Below, piece by piece: positions 22,001 to 33,800 of a DNA stretch of 64,000 bases. The translations under genes and the position numbers were made by a program. Where the stretch lies: contig NC_050105.1 of the NCBI RefSeq assembly GCF_902167145.1, forward strand, positions 118,933,898 to 118,997,897, written 5' to 3'. The notes beneath the pieces are model-generated. The model did no database searches. It was not told where the DNA came from and was given only the letters and a program-made list of their open reading frames with translations. Source of the stretch: Zea mays (Eukaryota; Streptophyta; Magnoliopsida; Poales; Poaceae). The stretch's first letter is position 1; each line of letters begins with the position of its first letter.

Positions 22001-24920
22001 CCCAACTACACCTACCTGAAGCTCAAGATGCCGGGCCCCAACGGGGTCATCACCATCGGCCCCACGTACAAACACGCGTTCGAATGCGACGTGGAGTGCG
22101 TGGAGTACGCCGAGGCCCTCGCCGAGTCCGAGGCCCTCATCACCGACCTGGAGAACCTCTCCAAAGAGGTGCCAGACGTGAAGCGACATGCCGACAACTT
22201 CGAGCCAGCGGAGACGGTTAAGGCCGTCCCTCTCGACCCCAGTGGCGACACCTCCAAGCAGATCCGGATCGGTTCCGGGCTCGACCCCAAATAGGAAGCA
22301 GTGCTCGTCGACTTTCTCCGCGCAAACGCCGATGTCTTTGTGTGGAGTCCCTCGGACATGCCCGGCATACCGAGGGATGTCGCCGAGCACTCGCTGGATA
22401 TTCGGGCCGGAGCCCGACCCGTCAGGCAGCCTCTGCGCCGATTCGACGAGGAGAAGCGCAGAGTGATAGGCGAGGAGATCCACAAGCTAATGGCAGCAGG
22501 GTTCATCAAAGAGGTATTCCATCCCGAATGGCTTGCCAACCCTGTGCTTGTGAGAAAGAAAGGGGGGAAATGGCGGATGTGTGTAGACTACACTGGTCTC
22601 AACAAAGCATGTCCGAAGGTTCCCTACCCTCTACCTCGCATCGATCAAATCGTGGATTCCACTGCTGGGTGCGAAACCCTGTCCTTCCTCGATGCCTACT
22701 CAGGGTATCACCAAATCCGGATGAAAGAGTCTGACCAGCTCGCGACTTCTTTCATCACGCCCTTCGGCATGTACTGCTATGTCACCATGCCGTTCGGTTT
22801 GAGGAATGCGGGCGCGACGTACCAGCGGTGCATGAACCATGTGTTCGGCGAACACATCGGTCGCACAGTCGAGGCCTACGTCGATGACATCGTAGTCAAG
22901 ACAAGGAAGGCTTCCAACCTCCTCTCCGATCTTGAAGTGACATTCCGATGTCTCAAAGCGAAAGGCGTCAAGCTCAATCCCGAGAAGTGTGTCTTCGGGG
23001 TGCCCCGGGGCATGCTCTTGGGGTTCATCGTCTCCGAGCGAGGCATCGAAGCCAACCCGGAGAAGATCGCAGCTATCACCAGCATGGGGCCCATCAAGGA
23101 CTTAAAAGGCGTACAGAGGGTCATGGGATGTCTCGCGGCCCTGAGCCGCTTCATCTCACGCCTCGGCGAAAGAGGTCTGCCTCTGTACCGCCTGTTAAGG
23201 AAGGCCGAGTGTTTCGCTTGGACCCCTGAGGCCGAGGAAGCTCTCGGGAACCTGAAGGCGCTCCTTACAAAGGCGCCTATCTTGGTACCCCCAGCTGATG
23301 GAGAAGCCCCCTTGGTCTACGTCGCCGCGACCACTCAGGTGGTTAGCGCCGCGATTGTGGTCGAGAGGCAAGAAGAGGGGCATGCATTGCCCGTTCAGAG
23401 GCCAGTTTACTTCGTTAGCGAGGTACTGTCCGAAACCAAGATCCGCTACCCACAAGTTCAGAAGCTGCTGTATGCAGTGATCCTGACGAGGCGAAAGTTG
23501 CGACATTACTTCGAGTCTCATCCGGTAACTGTGGTGTCATCCTTCCCCCTGGGGGAGATCATCCAGTGCCGAGAGGCCTCGGGCAGGATCACAAAGTGGG
23601 CGGTGGAAATCATGGGCGAGACAATCTCGTTCGCCCCTCGGAAGGCCATCAAGTCCCAGGTATTGGCGGACTTCGTAGCCGAATGGGTCGACACCCAGCT
23701 GCCGACGGCTCCGATCCAACCGGAGCTCTGGACCATGTTTTTCGACGGGTCGCTGATGAAGACGGGAGCCGGCGCGGGCCTGCTCTTCATCTCGCCCCTC
23801 GGGGAACACCTACGCTACGTGCTACGCCTCCATTTCCCGGCGTCCAACAATGTGGCTGAGTACGAGGCTCCGGTCAACGGGTTGCGGATCGCCATCGAGC
23901 TAGGGGTCAGACGCCTCGACGCCCGCGGTGACTCGCAGCTCGTCATCGACCAAGTCATGAAGAACTCCCACTGCCGCGACCCGAAGATGGAGGCCTACTG
24001 CGATGAGGTTCGGCGCCTGGAAGACAAGTTCAACGGGCTCGAGCTTAACCACATCGCTCGGCGCTACAACGAGACTGCGGACGAGCTGGCAAAAATAGCC
24101 TCGGGGCGAACGACGGTTCCCCCGGACGTCTTCTCCCAGGATCTGCATCAACCCTCCGTCAAGATCAACGACACGCCCGAGCCCGAGGCACCCTCGGACC
24201 AGCCTGAGGTACCCTCGGCCCAGCCCGAGGCGTCCTCGGTTCAGCCCGAGGTACCCTCGGCCCCCGAGGGCGAGGCGCTGCGCATCGAGGAGGAGCGGAG
24301 CGGGGCCACGCCTGATCGAGATTGGCAGACCCCGTACCTGCAATATCTCCGCCAAGGAGAGCTACCCCTCGACCAAGCCGAGGTTCGGCGGGTAGCGCGA
24401 CGCGCCAAGTCGTTCGTCTTGCTGGGCGATGGGAAGGAGCTCTACCACCGCAGCCCCTCGGGCATCCTCCAGCGATGCATCTCCATCGCCGAAGGTCAGA
24501 AACTCCTGCAAGAAATACACTCGGGGGCTTGCGGCCATCATGCAGCGCCTCGAGCCCTCGTCGGGAATGCTTTCCGGCAAGGCTTCTACTAGCCGACGGC
24601 GGTGGCTGACGCCACTAGGATTATCCGCACCTGCGAAGGGTGCCAATTCTATGCGAAGCAGACCCACCTGCCCGCTCAGGCTCTGCGGACGATACCCATC
24701 ACCTGGCCCTTTGCTGTGTGGGGTCTGGACCTCGTCGGTCCCTTGCAGAAGGCGCCCGGGGGCTACACGCACCTGCTGGTCGCCATCGACAAATTCTCCA
24801 AGTGGATCGAGGTCCGACCCCTGAACAGCATCAGGTCCGAGAAGGCGGTGGCATTCTTCACCAACATCATCCATCGCTTCGGGGTCCCAAACTCCATCAT
24901 CACCGACAACGACACCCAGT
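19046..24920 (+). pseudogene. Gag-Pol polyprotein of element E, three stops, cut by element F
   Basis: One continuous frame from ATG 19046, interrupted only by TAG at 20816-20818, 22292-22294 and 24590-24592. Order: a long N-terminal region, Gag core (about 20620-20980, LWLADYRLACQLGG to ESLRDYIRRFSKQ), a protease with LMDGGSCLNI (about 21727), reverse transcriptase with YVDD at 22877-22888, RNase H (MFFDGS, about 23736), the integrase zinc domain (HSGACGHH, CEGCQFY) and the core with GLDLVGP and ITDNDTQ. There the frame is cut by the F insertion at 24920. The stops sit where relatives have Gln, Gln and Trp, so each can be a single transition. The frame also runs upstream into the LTR, but ATG 19046 after the primer-binding site is the likely start. 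Confidence 0.9.
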
Positions 24921-25395
24921 TGTTGGAACTTGCTCTCTGCTGCAAGTGGGCCAACGGGGGTGAACAATGGCGACAACAGGGTTACGTGCACGGGGGCAAT
25001 AGCTCTGTTGATCTAGCCTCTCACGGGCACTGTGCGGGGGTATTTATAGGTGTCCGAGTGCCCAGCGTCTTGTCTTAAGGACGCATGTGCCCTCAGACGC
25101 CTAGATTATCCCCGGAATATTCCCATAAAGCAGGGTTACAAGCTGTAATTACAAGTATGCCTTTACAAGTCAGGCCCGTAACACAGAGGCGGCCACGCGG
25201 GGCCCGTTACAATGGGCCAGATCACACGTGGGCCTTGGGGCTGAATGAGGCCGCGCCGTGTGAGGACGTCGCCGCAGGTCTTCGTCAAAGTGTCGAGTCC
25301 TGCGAAGGGTGTCCCTGCCCGCTTTGCCTCCGTCGGACCAGCGGCTGCAGCGAAGGCCTGGAGCGAAGGGTGGCGTCTTTGCCTTCGCCCCAACA
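24921..25395 (-). repeat. 3' LTR of element F
   Basis: 475 bp. On the plus strand it runs TGTTGGAACTTGC...TTCGCCCCAACA, with perfect TGTTGG/CCAACA ends. TATTTATA at about 25041-25048 is the TATA box seen from the plus strand. Purine-rich CCTCGGAGGGCAAA (minus strand, 25396-25409) lies just before it and may be the polypurine tract. Confidence 0.95.
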
Positions 25396-25535
25396 TTTGC
25401 CCTCCGAGGGACCAGTTCGACAAAGTCACCTGGTGCCGAAGACGTCGCTAGATGGCGGAGACGCTGCCCTCGCTCGAAGTGGTTCCGCGGGGGTTTTTGA
25501 TGTGACCGTTGATGGACGGCGTACTGTTGGATTGC

Positions 25536-25603
25536 GGGTTTCCCGAAGCGTCGCGGCCTGTCGGGTTGTGGGTTTCCCGAGGAGCCGCGCCCTGCCTATA
25601 AAA
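25536..25603 (+). promoter_or_regulatory. Internal promoter of the antisense gene of element F
   Basis: TATAAAA at 25597-25603 (GCCTATAAAAGGGGGGCGGG) lies 161 bp before the ATG at 25764, outside the LTR. GGGTTTCCCGA occurs twice upstream (25536-25546 and 25570-25580), close to but not matching the plant E2F consensus. AAACCCTAG near 25652, after the probable transcription start, resembles the telo-box of plant 5' leaders. Together they suggest a dedicated promoter facing away from the LTR. Confidence 0.65.
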
Positions 25604-25763
25604 GGGGGGCGGGGGCGGCGCTGTTTGAATTCTGCTTTCCGCGCTCCGTAAAACCCTAGCCGCCCGCCGCCTTGCTGCTCCTTTTCCTCCGCTGCTCCCT
25701 TTGCTCGCCGTCGTTCTGGCTCGAGTGAAGCAAACCGCCCGCCGCCGCCGACGGTACGTAGCC

Positions 25764-28700
25764 ATGCCATCCTCTTCTTCTTCCGCCACCGCCACGCCGC
25801 CGGCCGCCGCCTCGTCTGAGGAGACGTTGAGTGACGCGATGGTGGAAGAGTTGCGCGCCGGCGACTCTGTTGAATTCGGTGTGTCACGGATGACGTCAGG
25901 CCGTATTGAAGATATGCAGCGGTTGGGCTACTTTGGCGACGGAGTCGCCCGGGCCCCGGGGACGGAGGAAGTCCCCGAGCCGGAGGGCGAGTTGGTTGTT
26001 TTCGAGGCGTTCTTCGCCGCCGGACTCCGTCTGCCTGCGCACCGGTTTGTCAGCGAAGTCCTGCGCAGATTCAGTGTTCAAATACATCAGCTTACGCCGA
26101 ACGCCATAGTGGCGCTGGCGAAGTACGTCTGGGCGACGACTTCGTACGGCGGGCAGCCGTCGGTTGAGGTTTTCGCGAAGAATTATTGCTTGCATTGGCA
26201 GAAAAGGGTGGTTGAGGGCGGAGTTGCGCAGTTCGGGTCGTGCACTTTCACGCCGGAGACCGGCAAGACCACGATGCCAGTAGTGGAGTTGGTCCCGTGC
26301 GCCCGCAACAAGTGGGGCAGTTGGAATGAGTTTTGGTTTTATGTTTCTGAGGCAACTGTCGAAGGCCATCAAGGGCTTCCCGTGTCCGTAATGTGCTCTC
26401 ACTATTACTCTGCGTATCCGCCTTTCGAAGTGGCAGAAGAGGATACAGACGAAGAGGCCCTACGGTACGCCGCCGGTCAGAGCAGCGGGCGTGATTTGGT
26501 TGAAGAGTTTGCGGCGTACGGGGTCTGGCCCTTGGCGCACGGCTGGGCGCTGGGCGAAGTATGCCCTCGCCAGATGCCCTTTCACGGAGGAAGGGATGTG
26601 CGAAGTCCTGCCTTCGCACTGAGTTTGCGGAACCGTGACCCGGCCGCCTTCGTGCGTGATGCAGAAGACTTGGCGGTGCGACTCGTGGGGCGCTACGTGC
26701 CGAAGACGGAAGGCCAGCGCAGTTTCGATATCCGAGGGTCAAACGATCGCTTGAACAGGGTCTTTGAATTAAATCAACTGCCGTACGACGGCTACCCTGG
26801 TCAGGACGAAGCAGACCGCCGCGGGAAGAAACCGGCGGTGGAGGCCGGAGGCGACCCTGCGCTGGCGGCCGCCACCTCTTCGAAAAAGAGAAAATTAGGT
26901 ACTGCGATGGGAGGGCTTGGGGTGTCTGATAGTTTCGCTAGAGAGTTAATGAGGACGTGTGCGGCCCCGGGGGAGAGGATGTCTTCGCCCGAGCTCCGGG
27001 AGTCTTCGGCTCGGATGCTGAGGGTTACCGGGGGTTGCTGGCCTAAAAACATTCCTATCCCCTGGGATGAAGAGGACTGTTTTACATCTCGTATGGCTCG
27101 TCGGTGGAAAGTTTTTCCTTATGGGCGAAATATCGGTCATGTTGTGTGGGCAGTGATGGACAAGGATCGCCAAGCGGCGGCGCGGAAACGCCAGGCGACC
27201 GTGAGGGTTCCTGAAGCCCGGCCGAAAAGGCAGCGGGGAGCATCGAAGGCTGAGGCCTCCGGCGGAGGCAAGCCGCCATTGCCGGCGAAGGCGGGTGCCT
27301 CCGCGCCTGGCAAGGCGTCGGAGGCGACGGTGGGCGCTGGAGGCCCCAAGCTGTCGAAGGCGGTGCCGTCCGCCAGCGGAGTGGCGGAGGCTGCGAAGGC
27401 GGCCCGATCGCTACCGCCGCCCGGTAAACGCGTTGCCGACTTCGGCACCGAGATTGATGTGGAGGATTATCTCGGGGGTGAGTCTATATGTATACACTTT
27501 TTTTTTTTTTTTAATCTGTTGATGCGTTGCAGGATTGGACGAGGGCCCGCTCGCTCTAGTTGTGCCTGGCGCGGCGGTTGCGACGGCTGCGCCAGCGCCG
27601 AAGGCGGGGGTAGAGACCCTTGGCGCTGGAGGCGAGGTGACTGCCCTCGCGTTGGTCAGAGACGAGGCGGACGCGGCGACCCGCCGGCTGAAAGGAGTAA
27701 TGGAGGCGCTGAGTCAGGTCTGCCGAGCTTTTTTTTTTTTTTTTTTTTTTTGGAACACGGGCCTTATGTGTGTTCTGCAGGTGGCTGACTTCACCAGCCG
27801 TACTGCGTCGGGGGCCCTTACGGCGACGTTGTCTGCCGAGGTCGAGAGACTTCGGACGCAACACGCGGACGCTGTCCGTGAGAAGTCGGCCTCCGACAGC
27901 AAGTGCCGCAAGCTGGCGGAGAAGGTGGCCGCCCTTGAGAAGGAGAAGGCAGACCTCCGGCGCCAGCTGATGGAGGAGAGAAGGGAGGCCAACGAAGCCA
28001 TCGCCAAGGAGCAGTCTGCGCAGGCGGAGGCCAGGCTGGCGCGGGCGGAGGGCAATGTCGCCAAGGAGCTCGCCGGGGAGCTGCAGCGGCGGCTTGCTGC
28101 CCTCGAGAGCCGCGCGGAGGGGGCCGAGGCCGCGGCGCGAGCGGAGGCCGAACGGACGCGCACGCAGCTCATGACTTCATATCGCGAGCTGGGTGCGCGG
28201 ACGAGCGACTTCGAGGTGCCGGAGCGAGAGGCCGGACTTCGCTGTCTGGAGTGGGTGCAGGAGGAACTGCAGGAGCTCCCCACTGTTTTGGCGGGGTTGA
28301 TGTCGTTCACCTCCCTGGTCACCTGCGAGGCAGCGATGAACGCGCTCTCTCGCGAAGGCTGCCGGCACTTTGAGGCCCTCGACCAGGTGGATGAAGATTT
28401 TGGGCGAGATATCTTTGAGGTCGAGGACCCCGTGGTGAAGGAGTCCGGCGGGGCCCTCTTTGACCGGATGTGGGGTTCATATGGTCGAGAGGTGGTCCGG
28501 GCGCGGGCCGAGGCTGCAAGGGCTCAGGTAACGTTGTCGTTTTACTCGGTGCTTGCTGGATGCGGTTTGTGCGTGTGTTTGCTGAATTTTTTGTACGTTT
28601 TGTCTTAGGCGGAGCGCGGTGAGCGGGTGGACGATTTTGGGGCGCTGAACAGCGCGCCGCCTGAGCCGGAGACCACCCCTGCGGAGGCCGCCACTGGAGT

Positions 28701-29425
28701 CGCCCCGGTGACCGCGGAAGATGCACCAGGCGCCCTTGTACCTGTTGCGGCCGGCGAAGGCCTACTCCCAAGGGTGGCCGAAGGCGTGTCTGATGCCCCC
28801 GCAGCTGCCGTGCCGGGCGCTGAAGATCCAGCGGAGACAACGGCGGAGGCGGCGGCGGAGGCTCCCGCAGCGGCAGGGCCTTCGCAGGTGGCGTAGGTGG
28901 TGTTTAGGGTTGAGGGATTTTTGGATGATGTACTGAATTTTGGTTGCTGCGCAGGTTCAAGATTTTGGGCCTGCGCACGCAACCGCTACTACTGGTTTTT
29001 TGGCGACTTCGACCGCGGAAGGTGGAAATGAATGTGGTGGGTCTGTTTCTGAGTTTTTTGATTTTACTGACTCTGGGAGCTCGGTTGAATGGACCGAGGA
29101 GTCGTCGGAGGAGGACTTGGACTATTTTGCGGCCCTGGACGAGGCTGCGGCGGAGGCTGCGCTACATGCTGCGGACGCGCCAGGCGTGCCCGGTCCTAGC
29201 ACCGGGCACCGACGACGAAGGGCGGTTGCGAAGCGTAGGATTAGTGCGGAGGAAGGGGCTCGTCTTCGCGTTAGTAGGGTTGGTCGGCGGGAGCTGCTGT
29301 CTTTGCCGGCCGTCTCGGGTGTGGGGGAAGGGGAGCTGCGAAGCCTTTTTGCTGGTGAGGAGCTTAGGATAATGTTATTTAACTATAGAGAGATGGGGAT
29401 CATTCCTAAGGTTGAGCCGATGTAG
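25764..29425 (+). CDS. Antisense spliced gene of element F (gypsy-type transposon domain, coiled coil)
   Basis: Five exons: 25764-27477, 27533-27717, 27781-28527, 28609-28887 and 28955-29425. All four introns (55, 63, 81 and 67 bp) have GT...AG ends, the first two have long T tracts, and the phases join without a stop to give 1131 residues. Residues about 20-250 match the 'putative gypsy type transposon' family (PF04195-like) and the broken copy in element D, sharing the pattern P-x2-RF, H-x-L-x-PN and YxG. Basic clusters KKRKL (about 373) and PKRQR (about 480) suggest nuclear entry. Exon 3 (634-882) starts with a long coiled coil. Exons 4-5 are acidic and Ala/Pro-rich. Retaining intron 4 would end the protein at 28896. 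No enzymatic function is known; a regulatory or accessory role is inference. Confidence 0.83.
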
Positions 29426-29599
29426 GGCGTGGTGCCCTCGCTTGTGTATGTGCAAGGGTTTGTAAAATGGAGTGGGGTGCCCTCGCGTGCTTGTGCCTGC
29501 GAGGGCGCTGTGTACTTTAACTGGCGTGATTGATTGTGCTGTGCCAGTGTGATTATAATTGGTCTTGCTGTCGCTTCTGCTTTTGTCATACTGGGTCGG

Positions 29600-30607
29600 C
29601 TGCGCCCTTGGGCGGTTTTTGCGGGTCGGCTGCGCCTTTTAGGCGACTTCTGCGCGAAAAGCCTTCGCGATAGACTTTGATTTTTGCGCACTTGTGGAGC
29701 TAAGGCCGGCTGCACCCTTGGGCGACTTCTGCGCGGTTAGTCTTCGCGATAGACTTTGATTTTTGCGCACTTGTGGAGCTAAGGCCGGCTGCACCCTTGG
29801 GCGACTTCTGCGCGGTTAGTCTTCGCGATAGACTTTGATTTTTGCGCACTCGTTGTGCTAAGTCCGGCTGCACCCTTAGGCGACTTCTGCGCGGATAGTC
29901 TTCGCGATAGACTTTGATTTTTGCGCACTTGTTGTGCTAAGTCCGGCTGCACCCTTAGGCGACTTCTGCGCGGATAGTCTTCGCGATAGACTTTGATTTT
30001 TGCGCACTTGTTGTGCTAAGGCCGGCTGCACCCTTGGGCGACTTCTGCGCGGATAGTCTTCGCGATAGACTTTGATTTTTGCGCACTCGTTGTGCTAAGT
30101 CCGGCTGCACCCTTAGGCGACTTCTGCGCGGATAGTCTTCGCGATAGACTTTGATTTTTGCGCACTTGTTGTGCTAAGTCCGGCTGCACCCTTAGGCGAC
30201 TTCTGCGCGGATAGTCTTCGCGATAGACTTTGATTTTTGCGCACTTGTTGTGCTAAGTCCGGCTGCACCCTTAGGCGACTTCTGCGCGGATAGTCTTCGC
30301 GATAGACTTTGATTTTTGCGCACTTGTTGTGCTAAGTCCGGCTGCACCCTTAGGCGACTTCTGCGCGGATAGTCTTCGCGATAGACTTTGATTTTTGCGC
30401 ACTTGTTGTGCTAAGTCCGGCTGCACCCTTAGGCGACTTCTGCGCGGATAGTCTTCGCGATAGACTTTGATTTTTGCGCACTTGTTGTGCTAAGTCCGGC
30501 TGCACCCTTAGGCGACTTCTGCGCGGATAGTCTTCGCGATAGACTTTGATTTTTGCGCACTTGTTGTGCTAAGTCCGGCTGCACCCTTAGGCGACTTCTG
30601 CGCGGAT
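29600..30607. repeat. 79-bp tandem array, about 12 units, in element F
   Basis: CGACTTCTGCGCGG recurs every 79 bp from 29644 to 30592 (13 starts, 12 full units), preceded by a degenerate unit near 29600. Each unit holds the near-palindrome GTCTTCGCGATAGAC. Units 29644-30118 vary (TTGTGGAGC or TTGTTGTGC, GGCCGG or GTCCGG); the later ones are almost identical. The array lies between the 3' ends of the antisense gene and of pol, which converge on it. Confidence 0.95.
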
Positions 30608-30837
30608 TGGTCGCACGCGAGGGTGGCTAGCGCTTAGCCTCGCGGTGACTTCGAATTGGTCGAATGCCGAAGACCGTTGTCGCGGTCTTTTTTCGACACA
30701 TGCTTTTGCGGGGGATTTTTCTCACATATATTACATGGCTCCGCCTCGTTAAAAACCTCACCCCCCGGGAGGAAAAGAGTGCGGGCCGGTACAAGATTGT
30801 TTGCGGTGAATTACAAGGGCGAACTCAGCCCTAAGAT

Positions 30838-33800
30838 TTAAACAAAAAATTTACGAAGGTTGTCAATGTTCCAGGAGTGCTCCAGGTCCTCGCCATCTGG
30901 CGTTGCGAGCCTGTAAGCGCTGGGTGAAGCTTTTGTCTTGACTATGAAGGGGCCCTCCCACTTGGGCTCCAGCTTGCCCTTCGACTCCGTCCGAGCTGTT
31001 CGGATGAGTACGAGGTCCCCCGCGCTGAACTCCTTTGGGATGACTGCGCGGTCGCGCCATGCTTTGGTCTGGGCTTGGTATTTGTTTAAGGCCTGCAGGG
31101 CGAAGACCCGGTCTCCGTCAATGAGATCTTTGGAGGTTGGCTCATCCACGTCAGGGGTGGCTGACGGAGCTGTGCGCGGAGACCCGTGTTTTATTTCTTG
31201 CGGGGTCATTGCCTCTGATCCGTATAGAAGGCGGAAAGGAGTGAACCCGGTCGCCCTGCACTCGGTTGTGTTCAGCGCCCAGACTGCCTCCGGTAGCAAG
31301 TCGGTCCATCTGCCCTTTTTCTCGTCGAGGAGCATCTTCTTGATGGCTGTGAAGATTTTCCCATTGGCACGCTCCACGACTCCGTTGGACTGCGGATGAT
31401 AGACTGAAGCGAAGGCAAGCTTGGTGCCAATGGAAAAACAGAAATCCTTGAAATCTTGATTGTCAAACTGCTTGCCGTTGTCAACTGTTAGCTCGGACGG
31501 TACTCCGAAGCGGCAAACAATGTTCTGCCAAAAGAATTTTTGGGCAGTCTTTGATGTGATTGTGGACACAGCCCTCGCTTCAATCCACTTGGTGAAGTAT
31601 TCGACGGCTACGAAGGCGAACTTGAGGTTCCCCTGAGCGGTGGGCAAGGGCCCGACGATGTCCAGGCCCCAGCGCTGAAGAGGCCATGTATGGGCGACCA
31701 GCTTTGTGTATTGCGAGGGGTTGCCTGACCGAGGAGAGAACTTCTGGCAGGCTTCGCAGGACCTTGCGACTCGATTTGCGGCGCAGATCATTGCAGGCCA
31801 GTAAAACCCTTGTCGGATCACCTTAGCAGCCAGGGCCCTTGGCCCCGCGTGCGAGCCGCAAGTTCCACTGTGGACCTCGCGCAAGATTTGGATGCCTTCG
31901 GTTTCGGTGACGCATTTAAGCATTGGCTGACTGACCCCCTTCTTGTATAATTGGCCCTCGATTAGCGCGAAGTCCCGGCTCCGATGCTCGAGGCGCTTCG
32001 CCTCACTGACGTCGGTTGGGTGATAGTATCCCTGAAGAAACAGGGTTATTGGGGCCCGCCAGTCCTCGGTCATGATTAGGTGGACTATACGGTGGCCTTC
32101 GCTATCATTTGTTATTTGGAGCCCTTCGGGGCTCCGGACGGCTGGCGTGCCGATGGTGTGAAAGAATACGTCGGAGGGCAGGGGCTCGCCCTTGGCGGCG
32201 GCCTTGGCTAATGCATCGGCCTCCTCATTCTTGGCCCTGTCCACATGCTGTAGGGTGAATCCCTTGAACTGCCTCTCGAGACTTCGGATAGCCGCGAGGT
32301 ATTGCATGAGCGCGGGGTCTTTTGCTGCATAGTCTTTTTCGACCTGACCGGCGACTATCTTGGAGTCTGTTTTGATGATACAGGTGGTGACTCCGAGGGC
32401 CCTTAGCTTGCGGAGGCCGAGGATGACTGCTTCATACTCTGCTATGTTGTTTGTACATTTGTCGGATTCCAGAGCGAAGCTGAGGCGTGCTGCATATCTG
32501 TGTTTGACTCCGGCTGGTGAGGTGATGACTGCAGCGACGCCTGCCCCCGCATGACACCATGCACCGTCGCAATGGATAGTCCAGACCTTTTCTGTGGATG
32601 GGTCCGGCTGTGTTACTGGCCCAGTCCAGTCGACGACGAAGTCTGCCAGGACTTGCGATTTGATGGCTGTCCTGGGCTCGAAGCTGATATGGTAGCCGGA
32701 GAGCTCGGCTGCCCACTTGGCGATTCTCACTGATGCCTCCGGGTTCCTGAATAGTTCGCCGAGTCCCCTGTCCGAGGTGACTCGGACCTTGAATGCTTCA
32801 AAATAATGGCGCAGCTTGCGCGAGGACATAACAACTGCGTAAGCAACCTTCTCCAGCTCTGTCATGTTGCATTTGGATGGTGTCAGGACTTCGGAGACAT
32901 AATAAACAGGGCACTGTCTGACTGCGCCTTCGACTGTCTGCTCCTGTACTAGTGCCGCGCTGACCGCGTGCGGCGAAGCCGCGACATAGAGCAATAGGGG
33001 GAGCGAGGAGTCTGGGCTTGTGAGGATGGCCAGCTCCGTCAGGTACTGTTTTAATGAGGCGAAGGCCGCTGCTTGCTCCGGTCCCCAAGCGAAGTCCTTC
33101 GCGCCGCGGAGGGTTTTGAGGAAGGGGAGACTTCGCTCGGCGGACCTGGAGATGAATCTATTGAGGGCGGCCATCCTGCCTGTCAGGCGCTGGACGTCCC
33201 TGGCGGACTGCGGAGGCGACATGTCGACGATGGCCTGGATCTTGGTTGGGTTGGCCTCGATGCCTCGGCGGGACACCAGGTAGCCCAATATCTTGCCCTG
33301 GCGGACACCGAAAACGCACTTTTCCGGGTTTAGGCGGAGTCGTGCATCTCGCATGCTCGCGAATGTTTCCGCCAGGTCGGCGAGGTGGTCCTCCTTATTT
33401 TTGCTGGCGACGACGATGTCGTCCACATATGTGAATACGTTTCTGCCGACCTGCCCTTCGAGCACCGTTTTGGTGAGTCTGGAGAAGGTGGACCCGGCAT
33501 TCTTGAGACCCTCCGGCATTCTGACAAAGCAATAAGTGCCGAAGGGTGTTATAAAGCTGGTGCTGGCCTTGTCTTCCTCCTTCATGTATATCTGGTGGTA
33601 GCCGGAGAAGCAGTCGAGGAGGGACATGACCTCGCATCCGGCCGCGCTATCGACTATTTTGTCGATCCGTGGCAACGGGAAATTGTCCTTTGGGCAGGAC
33701 TTATTGAGACTGGTGAAGTCTATGCACATGCGCCATTTTCCGCTTTTCTTCTGCACCATCACAACATTGGAGAGCCACGTGGGGTAAGCCACCGGCTCGA

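Noticed and set aside
29600..30607. CRISPR array
   Set aside because: The 79-bp units are contiguous with no unique spacers, in a plant retrotransposon.
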